NCBI RefSeq assembly: GCF_000217915.1
Contig: NZ_AFOZ01000042.1
Location: 1-64,000 of the forward strand
Length of the DNA stretch: 64,000 bases
Direction: 5' to 3'
DNA from: Shewanella sp. HN-41
Lineage (GTDB): Bacteria; Pseudomonadota; Gammaproteobacteria; Enterobacterales; Shewanellaceae
Shown here: positions 37,797-45,724 of the stretch, in pieces
Position numbering within the stretch: position 1 is the stretch's first letter
How the letters are laid out: each line of letters starts with the position of its first letter
Notes under the pieces: model-generated
Seen by the model: only the letters and a program-made list of their open reading frames with translations
The model's database searches: none
Told to the model about the DNA's origin: nothing
Position numbers and translations under genes: made by a program

Positions 37797-38801
37797 TTAG
37801 AAAGTTCTCGCAGGATTGGTGGGTGTATCCTTTTGTGCCAGCGCCCATTTAGCAATCGCATCCTTACGCATAAAACCCACTTTTGAGTGTTCTTTAGCGT
37901 ATTGAATAAACTTGTCTAAGGCATTGGCAAGACCTGGCGTACCACCGATACGGTCGTGCACACTGATGGACATCATCCGCCGCTGGGATGTGCCTTCCTG
38001 ATAGAGCATATCGAATTCGTCTTTAAGCTCCTGTAGGAAGGCGGCAGCCGTCATCGCAGTATTGCCACCAAAGCGACCTATATCATTGTTACGTAAGGTA
38101 TAGGGCACCACCGCAAAGGGTTTACCCTGCACTGGGATAATCGAAGGTTCATCCCTTGATAAATCATCAATATGATAGATAAAGCCCAGATCCTGCAGGA
38201 TATTTAAAGTTTGGGTGCTATGGCGCATCCAAAACGCATTAAACCCTATGGGGCGCTGGCCGGTGATCTTTTCTAAGGTATTGATACTCTCTATATAAGA
38301 ATCACGCTCCTGCGCTGGCGACATGCTGTATTGCGGCGTCCACGTCTGCCCATGGCCTGAAATCTCATGGCCTTCATCCGCCACTTGTTTTGCAAGTAAT
38401 GGATGTAATTCGGCGGCGCGGCCCACCATATGGGAGGTCACTTGAATATTGTGCTTACGCCATAGACGCAGTAAACGCGGAATCCCCTCATTCATCCCGT
38501 AGTCGTACCAACTGGGGGTAATAGTATCCGGATAACCCTGCTCCATTGGTGGAAACGGGCCTTCGGCATTTTTATCCTGCGCGCCAGCCTCAAACTGCAT
38601 GGATATAGAGATCACCAGTTGCTCGCCATTAGGCCAAAAACGGTTGTTCATACTGCCTCCTACCGAAGTTTGTGTTTGATCATCGAGTGCCACTGCCCCC
38701 GGTAATCCCATAGAGAAGGCTGACTGACTTAGACCAACGCCAGCTATCAAGGCGCCACCCGCCTGTAAACTTGTCTTTAAAAATTGTCGACGCGGGTTCA
38801 T
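37797..38801 (-). CDS. Tat-exported polysaccharide deacetylase-like protein
   Basis: 334 residues. The N-terminus NPRRQFLKTS is a twin-arginine motif followed by a hydrophobic stretch, so it is exported folded. The catalytic NodB/PuuE-like fold is visible: FEAG near 72, HEISGHGQTW near 140 and later His residues such as SVHDR near 285. Similarity is to the allantoinase PuuE branch rather than to chitin deacetylases. It overlaps the SnoaL-like gene by four bases and is last of the three-gene operon. Substrate unknown. Confidence 0.75.
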   Translation of the reverse strand: MNPRRQFLKTSLQAGGALIAGVGLSQSAFSMGLPGAVALDDQTQTSVGGSMNNRFWPNGEQLVISISMQFEAGAQDKNAEGPFPPMEQGYPDTITPSWYDYGMNEGIPRLLRLWRKHNIQVTSHMVGRAAELHPLLAKQVADEGHEISGHGQTWTPQYSMSPAQERDSYIESINTLEKITGQRPIGFNAFWMRHSTQTLNILQDLGFIYHIDDLSRDEPSIIPVQGKPFAVVPYTLRNNDIGRFGGNTAMTAAAFLQELKDEFDMLYQEGTSQRRMMSISVHDRIGGTPGLANALDKFIQYAKEHSKVGFMRKDAIAKWALAQKDTPTNPARTF

Positions 38802-39433
38802 GACTTAGCTCCCGTGGACACGGCTTTCGAGGCCAGTTGGCTAAATAGCGTTTGATAATCCTCGAGGTGCCAGTTATCTGTGATAAAACCATCACGAACT
38901 CGGTACATATCTACGGCGCGAAAATCGATTTTTTGCCCTTGTCCACGCTGATCACCAAAGACACCGGTAAAATGGCCATTAAAACGTAACCGCACTACGG
39001 CGCGATCCCCTACCACCAGCAGATGCTCAACGGTTACCGAGAGATCGGGCACCGCCGCCCTAAAGGCTTTAGAGGCGTCGAGCGGCCCAGTGATCCCCTG
39101 TGCGCGGCCTTGGGGGAGAGTGCGATCAATAAAATGGGTCGCTAATGCCCAGTGGGTAAATGTCGGGTCGCCCGTATCCCAAAAGCTAGCGTATAACAGG
39201 GCGGCGTGGGCAATGGTCTCAGATTGCGGCGAGCCATCACTGATCAGCTCCATTGCCGTAACCTTAGGGGTAAGGGCCGTTTTCACATCGACACTGGCCA
39301 GAGCCGACTCACCCTGAGCGGCAACAACCGTCATGCTGAGGCTAAAGCCTAAAATGGCTAAGCCGAGTAATCCTGAGCCCCATAAACCTACTTTTATCCA
39401 AGGCGCAACGGCGCAATAAGGACGATTTTTCAT
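38798..39433 (-). CDS. Membrane-anchored SnoaL/NTF2-like protein
   Basis: 211 residues. A hydrophobic N-terminal segment (about 14-40) acts as a signal or anchor. The rest (about 70-200) is a SnoaL-like NTF2 fold, with ESFWDTGDPTFTHW-like start and DNWHLEDYQTL near the end, as in polyketide cyclase-like and steroid isomerase-like proteins. It overlaps the Old Yellow Enzyme gene upstream (TAATG) and the deacetylase downstream, so the three are co-translated. Confidence 0.7.
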   Translation of the reverse strand: MKNRPYCAVAPWIKVGLWGSGLLGLAILGFSLSMTVVAAQGESALASVDVKTALTPKVTAMELISDGSPQSETIAHAALLYASFWDTGDPTFTHWALATHFIDRTLPQGRAQGITGPLDASKAFRAAVPDLSVTVEHLLVVGDRAVVRLRFNGHFTGVFGDQRGQGQKIDFRAVDMYRVRDGFITDNWHLEDYQTLFSQLASKAVSTGAKS

Positions 39434-40568
39434 TACGCCACCCCATTATCGCTTGAGTGCATAACCGCACCTAATGCCGTTTTATAGCTAGGATAATCCG
39501 TATATCCAGCCGCACTGCCGCCAAATAATGGCCCCTTGTCGAAGGGCGATAGGGGTAATTGATTGGCTAATCGATAGGGCAGATCTGGGTTAGCGATAAA
39601 GGCACGACCAAAGGCCACTAAGTCGGCATAACCTTTTTCAATGACCTCATTAGCCCGCTCGACACAGTAACGACCCGCCACAATAATGCTGCCTTTAAAC
39701 ACGTTACGCAGCTCGATTCTGAAGGATTCTGGCACCTTGGGCGCATCATCCCAATCGGCTTCCGATAAATGCAAATACGCCACTCCCAAAGCCGATAAAT
39801 GCTTAGCAGCCAACAGGATAGTATCGACTATCTCAGGGCAAGCCATATCCTTAAAGGTCACATAGGGTGCGAGGCGAACGCCAACTCTATCGGCGCCAAT
39901 CTTGGCACTTACCGCTTCAACAACGTCCAATAAAAACGAATACGCTTTTCGGGCGAGCCGCCATAGGCATCGGTTCTGTGGTTAGAATTAGTCCGCAGGA
40001 ATTGGTCGATGAGATAACCATTGCCAGCGTGGATTTCGATGCCATCGAAACCTGCGGCAATGGCACTGGCCCCCGCGTTGGCAAAGTCGGCCACTACGCG
40101 GTCAATATCCGCTTTGGTCATTTCCCTCGGCTTGGGGCAGTCCACCATTTGTCCCTCGGGATGCTGCTCATCGACAATCCACACTTTAGTGCCTACAGGA
40201 GTAATCGCCGAAGGTGCAATTGGTGCCACGCCATGCTGAAAAATAGGATGGGACACCCGGCCCACATGCCAGATTTGATTAAAGATTTTGCCACCCGCTT
40301 GGTGCACCGCCGCGGTAACCTTTTTCCAGCCGTCAATTTGCGCCTCGGTATAGACGCCGGGGGTGAAAGAGTAGCCTTGGCTGTCGTCCGAAATTTGGGT
40401 CGCTTCGGTGATAATCAGGCCTGCCGTAGCGCGCTGGGCGTAATATTGCGCCATTAAGTCGTTGGGAATATTTCCAGGTTGTGTGGTACGCGCCCGTGTC
40501 ATCGGTGCCATCACGATACGATTTTGCAGCGTCAGTGCCGCTGACCCATAGGCTGTAAATAAACTCAT
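39433..40568 (-). CDS. Old Yellow Enzyme-family flavin ene-reductase (frameshifted)
   Basis: FMN-dependent NAD(P)H:flavin oxidoreductase that reduces activated C=C bonds; Shewanella homologues are known as SYE enzymes. The start MSLFTAYGS at 40568 matches the family. The TIM-barrel motifs QIWHVGRVSHP, GFDGIEIHAGNGYLIDQFL and GGSPEKR are present, then the frame breaks at an A5 run (plus strand 39932-39936). One more A gives a continuous 378-residue protein (RFLLDVVEAV) that continues through LVAFGRAFIANPDLPYRL, the usual FMN phosphate region. Sequencing error is the likely cause. First gene of its operon, divergent from the LysR gene. Confidence 0.88.
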
Positions 40569-40678
40569 ATGCACTCCGAACCATAAATGAAGTTTGAATA
40601 TCTGAGTGCAATAGTGCATTAGTTAATCTATATTGATAATCAGCCTAATATTTAAATCATTTTCAAAAATAATTTGAT

Positions 40679-41589
40679 ATGTATCATATAAACGATCTGC
40701 AACTCGCCCTGCGTATCGCCGCGCTCGAAAGCCTCTCCGCCGCCAGCAAGGAGATCGGCATGACGCCAGCCGCCGCCAGCGCCGCCCTCCAACGGCTTGA
40801 AAAAAGCTAGGCTGTCAGCTGTTTGCTCGCTCGACACGGCGATTGCAACTCACGGAAGAAGGGCGAATATTTCTCGACGCCGCCAAGCCAGCACTCGCCT
40901 TACTCGAAACAGCTTCCGCCAATTTGGCCGAACATAGGGGTGAACTCAAAGGTGAAGTACGTATTGCCCTGCCCTCGGATATTGGTCGCAGCAGGATCCG
41001 CAGTTGGTTAGATGAATTGATGGATAGCGCGCCAGAACTGTCGATCCAACTCTATTTTGGCGACCATATGGCGGATCTTATCGATCAAAATATCCATTTG
41101 GCCCTACGCTATGGTCAGCTTGAAGATTCCAATCTAAAGCGGCGCCAACTGTCGATGACCCCAAGAGTGCTGGTCGCCTCCCCCGCTTATCTTGCGCAAT
41201 ATGGCGAACCGCAAACACTGAATGAACTGAGTCAGCACCAAGTGTTGATCTTAAATCGGGGCGGCGAGCCATGGCAGAAGTGGAAATTTAGCCATAATGG
41301 TGAAACCGTAGAGATTGAAGTCAGAGGAAAACGCTTCTGTAACGATGGCGCCGTGATCCGTGACTGGGCACTGGCGGGACGTGGTATCGCCTATAAGAGC
41401 TGGCTCGATGTGGCGCAGGATGTCACCGAAGGCAGGCTAAAGCTTATCTTAGCCGATAAACTCGCTCCTGCGGTGCCACTGCAATTGGTCTATCTTCAAA
41501 CCGACTACCCTAGTCATAAAATACGTCGCACCATAGAGTTTTTAGCCCAAAAACTGCAGCAATTTAGCCAAGAATACCCAGCACCTTAG
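40679..41589 (+). CDS. LysR-type transcriptional regulator (frameshifted)
   Basis: LysR regulator of 303 residues once repaired. The winged helix-turn-helix (about 1-60, MTPAAASAALQRLEK) is in one frame and the effector-binding domain (about 90-295) in another; the join is an A6 run at 40800-40805 where one more A restores reading through LGCQLFARSTRRLQL. In the given sequence the first frame stops after 43 codons. It is divergent from the Old Yellow Enzyme operon, 110 bp away, the usual layout for a LysR gene that controls its neighbour. Confidence 0.88.
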
Positions 41590-41616
41590 ATGTATTTTGG
41601 CTTACTTTAAATCCAT

Positions 41617-41660
41617 AAAAAGGCATACCCAGGCTAGCTGCATCTTCAGGTTATTAAAGG
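41617..41660. repeat. Degenerate REP-like element between convergent genes
   Basis: The sequence around ATACCCAGGCTAGCTGCATC and CTTCAGGTTATT resembles the element at 13471-13523 but its outer arms are decayed. It lies between the LysR stop and the kinase stop codon. Confidence 0.4.
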
Positions 41661-41667
41661 GAAAACA

Positions 41668-43473
41668 CTAGCCTTTAGGCAAGACCACAGTTACCACGCA
41701 GCCCTGTTGCCAAGGTAGTTGTGCGTGTGCCGATTGCTGGCAGTTTTCAATCTGAATACTGCCATGGTGACGGCTAACCACATCCTTACATATCGCTAAT
41801 CCCAAACCGAGCCCCGCATCTTTGGTAGAGGCGAACGAGGCCATTAACTCGCTAGCCTGCCCTTGTAAACCTTCGCCATTATCTATGACTAATACCCTGA
41901 TTTCACTGGAGTGGTAATAGATCTCAATCCTTAGTTGCCGCGCCCGGTTATCCTTGCAGGCCTCAAGTGCATCTAAGCTGTTTTTCACTAGGTTGACCCA
42001 CATTTGACTTAAGCCAACAGTATCACCCATTAATTCAAAGGGATGGCCTTCAACTGCCACAGTCACTTGTACGCCAGCTCGGTCTAGCTCACGGCGTAAT
42101 AGGGCTAAAGCCTCTTTGACCACTAAGGTGACATTCAGCGATTCGGCCTTGGCCTGACGGCGCTTAAGCAAACCGCGAATACGGTGCACAACAGCCCCAG
42201 CTCGTATCGATTGCGCATTGATTTTACCCAAAATATCATAGAGTTCAGGATTATCCTGCCCAAGCCTTTCTAGCTGTAACATGGCGCCTTCACTATATTG
42301 GGTGATAGCAGCTATGGGCTGATTCAGCTCATGGGCCAGCCCCGCGCCAATCTCCCCTAGAATCGCCGCACTCTGCAACCGTTCTAATTGCAATGCTTTA
42401 TCTTTTAACTGCCGCTCGGTGCTGACCAAAAACTCGCTCTTTTGACGGAATTTATATTCGAGCCACAGATGATAAATGGTCGACACGATAAAGATCAGCA
42501 GCAATACCCCGCCCCACTCTTTATTTTTCTCCATCCATTTATAGACGGTTTGATACAGGGGCGGTGCTGCGCCTTGCAGCTGCAATTCTTTAAATAATTC
42601 AATCACCTTTAGCTGACTCACAGGAGCAGTCCAACCTAAGGTATCGGCGGTAATGGCCGCCACATGGTCGGCGGGTAAATCAAACAAAGCACGGGTAATT
42701 TGCATGGTGAGTCGTGGAGAGACGGTATCCGCCGCCGCAAATGACCAGTTAGGATAAAGCTGGGTGCTGACCTCACAATCGTATCCGGGCGGATTGGTTG
42801 GATGAATGACTCGATAATCCGCCTGATTGATAAGCCCGGTTTCGATCATTTCCTCTAAGGTGCAAAAAGGTGCAATGGCGGCATCGGCATTACCGTCGCG
42901 CACTTGGTAGATCAGCGGTTCTAAAGGGAATCCGAGAAATCGTACCTGGCCAAAGAATTGCTCCGGCAGATAGCCCATCTTATGCAGTAATCCCATCGCC
43001 GCCTGATAGCCACCCAGCGCCTGCGGATCGCTGGCGACCACATTCTTGCCTCGCAAGTCCTGCAGACTGCGGATTGGGCTATCGGCGCGCACAATAATAG
43101 TGGCGCCTATGGTAAAAGTGCTGCCCTGATGCTTGCGGCTCTTCATGGTCGCGAGCCAAGATAGCGGAAAGTTATTGCTTAAGTGCAGATACTGGCCGGG
43201 GTTAGTCACAATAAACTGCAAGTCGTGGCTGAGTAACTGGCTACGCATACCATTAAAATCGACGGGCACCACTTCAAAACGGCTATTAGGAACTTTTTCG
43301 CTGAGGTAATCCATCATAGGTTGCCAGCGTTGTTTCGCCTGTAACACCCCGTGATTGGCCAAGACCCCCACTCTAAATTCATTCACAGGAAGTTCTTCAT
43401 CGGCATAGGTTAGATTGACCCCCATCAGGCTCAAGATGCAACCCACCACCAGCGCCCTACACCAAACTCCCAT
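41668..43473 (-). CDS. TtrS/ThsS-like sensor histidine kinase
   Basis: 601 residues. A signal-like helix (about 6-24) precedes a periplasmic PhnD-like binding domain (about 30-310), then a membrane helix (about 321-337), a dimerisation domain with His381 (LAHELNQP) and an ATPase domain with WVNLVKNSLDAL (N box) and GLGLAICKDVV. The fold order matches TtrS (tetrathionate) and ThsS (thiosulfate). Cys204 and Cys233 of the sensor domain could react with sulfur compounds. Divergent from the response regulator gene. The two ligand types cannot be told apart from sequence here. Confidence 0.85.
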   Translation of the reverse strand: MGVWCRALVVGCILSLMGVNLTYADEELPVNEFRVGVLANHGVLQAKQRWQPMMDYLSEKVPNSRFEVVPVDFNGMRSQLLSHDLQFIVTNPGQYLHLSNNFPLSWLATMKSRKHQGSTFTIGATIIVRADSPIRSLQDLRGKNVVASDPQALGGYQAAMGLLHKMGYLPEQFFGQVRFLGFPLEPLIYQVRDGNADAAIAPFCTLEEMIETGLINQADYRVIHPTNPPGYDCEVSTQLYPNWSFAAADTVSPRLTMQITRALFDLPADHVAAITADTLGWTAPVSQLKVIELFKELQLQGAAPPLYQTVYKWMEKNKEWGGVLLLIFIVSTIYHLWLEYKFRQKSEFLVSTERQLKDKALQLERLQSAAILGEIGAGLAHELNQPIAAITQYSEGAMLQLERLGQDNPELYDILGKINAQSIRAGAVVHRIRGLLKRRQAKAESLNVTLVVKEALALLRRELDRAGVQVTVAVEGHPFELMGDTVGLSQMWVNLVKNSLDALEACKDNRARQLRIEIYYHSSEIRVLVIDNGEGLQGQASELMASFASTKDAGLGLGLAICKDVVSRHHGSIQIENCQQSAHAQLPWQQGCVVTVVLPKG

Positions 43474-43680
43474 TGCTATCGCCTTGTGTTATATGCCTTT
43501 GTATTCGAAATACTCTATGCCCTAGGCAAGAATTAAGCTGTGAATGGCGCCAAACTCTGGGATTGACCCCATGGCATTTGGCTAATTTAGTGATACACCT
43601 CCCAAGACCTAGGCTTAAAATTGAGCCTACTACAGGGCAGGCTTAAGCTGATGTAGTAGCAAACCACCGCAAGGGAAACC
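43474..43680. promoter_or_regulatory. Intergenic region of the TtrSR-like pair
   Basis: A 207-bp region between divergent starts. It contains GTGATACACCTC at 43590-43601, exactly shared with the palindrome upstream of the Otr operon, and an inverted repeat TAGGCT...AGCCTA at about 43610-43629. Likely holds both promoters and an autoregulatory site. Confidence 0.5.
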
Positions 43681-44283
43681 ATGTCCACCAAACTGCCACT
43701 GTATTTAGTCGATGATGATGAAGCGATTCTCGACTCCTTGGGTTTTATGCTCGGGCAATTTGGCTATCAAGTACAAACCTTTAACAGTGGCCGAGACTTT
43801 TTAGCCCAATGTCCGTTAACCCAAGCGGGCTGCGTGATCTTAGATAGCCGAATGCCGGAGATCACCGGCCAAGAAGTGCAGCAAAAACTGCTCGAAACCC
43901 AAAGCCCGCTAGGGGTTATCTTTCTAACGGGGCACGGCGACTTACCCATGGCACTGAGCGCCTTTCGCAAGGGCGCCTGCGACTTTTTTCAAAAACCCGT
44001 ATCGGGCAAAGCCTTGGTTCAAGCTATTGAAAAAGCCCATAGGGAAAGCCAAGCCAGTTTTGGACAACAGAGCCTACAGCATAAATTTGCCCAACTGACC
44101 GAACGCGAGCAGCAAGTGTTGGCCCATGTGATCCAAGGTATGACCAATAAGCAAATCTCAGAGGCCATGTATTTATCCTTACGAACCATCGAAGTGCATC
44201 GCGCTAAGATTATGAAAAAACTCGAAGTAAACAATATGGCGGAGTTAGTACAACACGTAGGGAATCTGAATTCTGTCTTATAA
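43681..44283 (+). CDS. TtrR/ThsR-like response regulator
   Basis: FixJ/NarL-type regulator of 200 residues. The receiver domain (about 6-120) has Asp11-13 as acidic pocket and Asp55 as the phosphoacceptor, with the KP lysine near residue 105. A LuxR-type helix-turn-helix (about 135-200) has LTEREQQVLAHVIQGMTNKQIS. Partner of the divergent kinase. Probable targets include the Otr operon, on the basis of the shared motif. Confidence 0.87.
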   Translation: MSTKLPLYLVDDDEAILDSLGFMLGQFGYQVQTFNSGRDFLAQCPLTQAGCVILDSRMPEITGQEVQQKLLETQSPLGVIFLTGHGDLPMALSAFRKGACDFFQKPVSGKALVQAIEKAHRESQASFGQQSLQHKFAQLTEREQQVLAHVIQGMTNKQISEAMYLSLRTIEVHRAKIMKKLEVNNMAELVQHVGNLNSVL

Positions 44284-44399
44284 ATCAGAGCCCTGTATCG
44301 GTTAAATACTCGCATCCCCCTCTCGCCAGCCATGATTCATTATCAACTAACCCCATATTTCCTAGACCATTCAAGATACAGTAACAACACAACTTTCAT

Positions 44400-44562
44400 C
44401 CTACCTGCGACAAGCTGTCGCAGTTTGTCACTTTGGCTTTGTCGCTCGAGCAATAAACTGCCACACTCGGCTCAGGTTCTCTCCTTTATGCCCGCAGGCA
44501 TTAAAGATCCACTGCTTTTGAACCTTCCCCCGAGGGCGCCAGTTCCCTCGGGGATTTTTTTA
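44400..44562 (+). ncRNA. Candidate small RNA ending in a strong terminator
   Basis: The 403-bp gap between the response regulator and the lipoprotein gene has no ORF I trust. It contains three successive hairpins: TGCGACA/TGTCGCA (about 44405-44421), ATGCC/GGCAT (44489-44502) and a terminator CCCCGAGGG/CCCTCGGGG followed by ATTTTTTT (44527-44562). No gene ends just before the terminator: the nearest stop is 244 bp away. I cannot identify a promoter or a known RNA family. Confidence 0.4.
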
Positions 44563-44698
44563 TCCATCCCACAAACGAATACCACCCTTCGATATCGTCA
44601 CTACAGCAAAAATAACATGATTTACCCTAGGCCCTAGCTGCAAACCAGCTATATAATTCCTAACCGCGTTAGATAATGATAAAATCATGGAAGAATCA

Positions 44699-44974
44699 AT
44701 GTTTAAACCATTAATATTACTTAGCTTTAGTATCTTAGCATTAACCTGTGTTAGCGGCTGTGTTGGGCCATTAAATGCCAAGTGTGATGCGCACTCCCCC
44801 TATAGTAAACAAGAATGCAATGCAGCCGATGCCGCTGTTTATGTTGCAGCGGCCATGTTAGAAGGCTCAGATAAAGGACAGAGTTGTAATGATATGTCGG
44901 GCAAAGCGAAGCAAGATTGCCTTGCGCAGCAACAGGCATTGAAAGAATCATTAGAAAAACACGCCCGTAAATAG
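44699..44974 (+). CDS. Small cysteine-containing lipoprotein
   Basis: 91 residues from the ATG at 44699, chosen for the GGAAG ribosome binding site five bases upstream; an ATG four codons earlier is possible. Signal peptide with lipobox VSGC at about residues 18-21. The mature part has four more cysteines (near NAKC, KQEC, GQSC, KQDC) that may form two disulfides, and a charged C-terminal helix. Family not recognised. Confidence 0.7.
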   Translation: MFKPLILLSFSILALTCVSGCVGPLNAKCDAHSPYSKQECNAADAAVYVAAAMLEGSDKGQSCNDMSGKAKQDCLAQQQALKESLEKHARK

Positions 44975-45096
44975 GGAGCTTAATCCCCCGATGCCTTCAT
45001 CTAGACAGGGCGATAGACTCTCTTCCCATTAAGCACTCATTTTATTGCCAAAGGAGCGAGAAAGATCGCAGACTCCTTTGGCATTTGTCGCTATAA

Positions 45097-45124
45097 CTTG
45101 AATTATTGCCATCGATCCCCATAT
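45097..45124 (+). promoter_or_regulatory. Sigma-32 heat-shock promoter of hslVU
   Basis: CTTGAA at 45097-45102 and CCCCATAT at 45117-45124 with a 14-bp spacer match the RpoH consensus well. The hslV start codon is 57 bp downstream. This is the known mode of control of hslVU in other gammaproteobacteria. Confidence 0.8.
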
Positions 45125-45180
45125 CTACTCCATCATCCACCGAGCGATTTAACCCTCGGGCCAGAGAAGAGGATTCACAA

Positions 45181-45705
45181 GTGACCACTATCGTATCAGT
45201 ACGCCGTAATAATCAAGTTGTCATCGCCGGCGATGGCCAAGTCTCCCTAGGCAATACCGTCATGAAAGGTAACGCCAAGAAAGTGCGTCGCTTATACCAC
45301 AATAAGGTACTCGCAGGCTTTGCAGGTGGCACCGCCGATGCTTTCACCCTATTCGAGCGTTTTGAGGGCAAACTCGAAATGCACCAAGGTCATTTGCTGC
45401 GCTCGGCCGTCGAACTCGCTAAAGATTGGCGGACTGACCGAATACTGCGCAAACTTGAGGCTATGCTGGTCGTGGCGGATGCAGAAGCCTCACTGATCAT
45501 CACAGGCAACGGTGATGTAGTGCAGCCAGAATATGACTTAGTCGCTATCGGCTCGGGTGGTAATTATGCACAAGCTGCAGCGCTCGCCCTACTGCAAAAT
45601 ACCGAGTTATCGGCGCTAGAAATCGCCGAAAAATCCTTAACTATTGCGGGCGATATCTGCGTATTTACCAACCAATTCAAGACAATTGAAGAACTCAATT
45701 ACTAA
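45181..45705 (+). CDS. hslV: ATP-dependent protease peptidase subunit HslV
   Basis: Threonine peptidase of 174 residues. It starts at GTG 45181 so that the catalytic Thr follows the initiator: (M)TTIVSVRRN. An ATG 25 codons upstream is open but would mask the N-terminal Thr. Paired with hslU 19 bp downstream. Forms a dodecamer that degrades unfolded and regulatory proteins. Confidence 0.95.
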   Translation: MTTIVSVRRNNQVVIAGDGQVSLGNTVMKGNAKKVRRLYHNKVLAGFAGGTADAFTLFERFEGKLEMHQGHLLRSAVELAKDWRTDRILRKLEAMLVVADAEASLIITGNGDVVQPEYDLVAIGSGGNYAQAAALALLQNTELSALEIAEKSLTIAGDICVFTNQFKTIEELNY

Positions 45706-45724
45706 ACAGCCCGTGAGGAATATT

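Noticed and set aside
45106..45180. ATG 25 codons upstream of HslV.
   Set aside because: It would hide the catalytic N-terminal Thr and overlap the sigma-32 promoter; GTG at 45181 fits the family.
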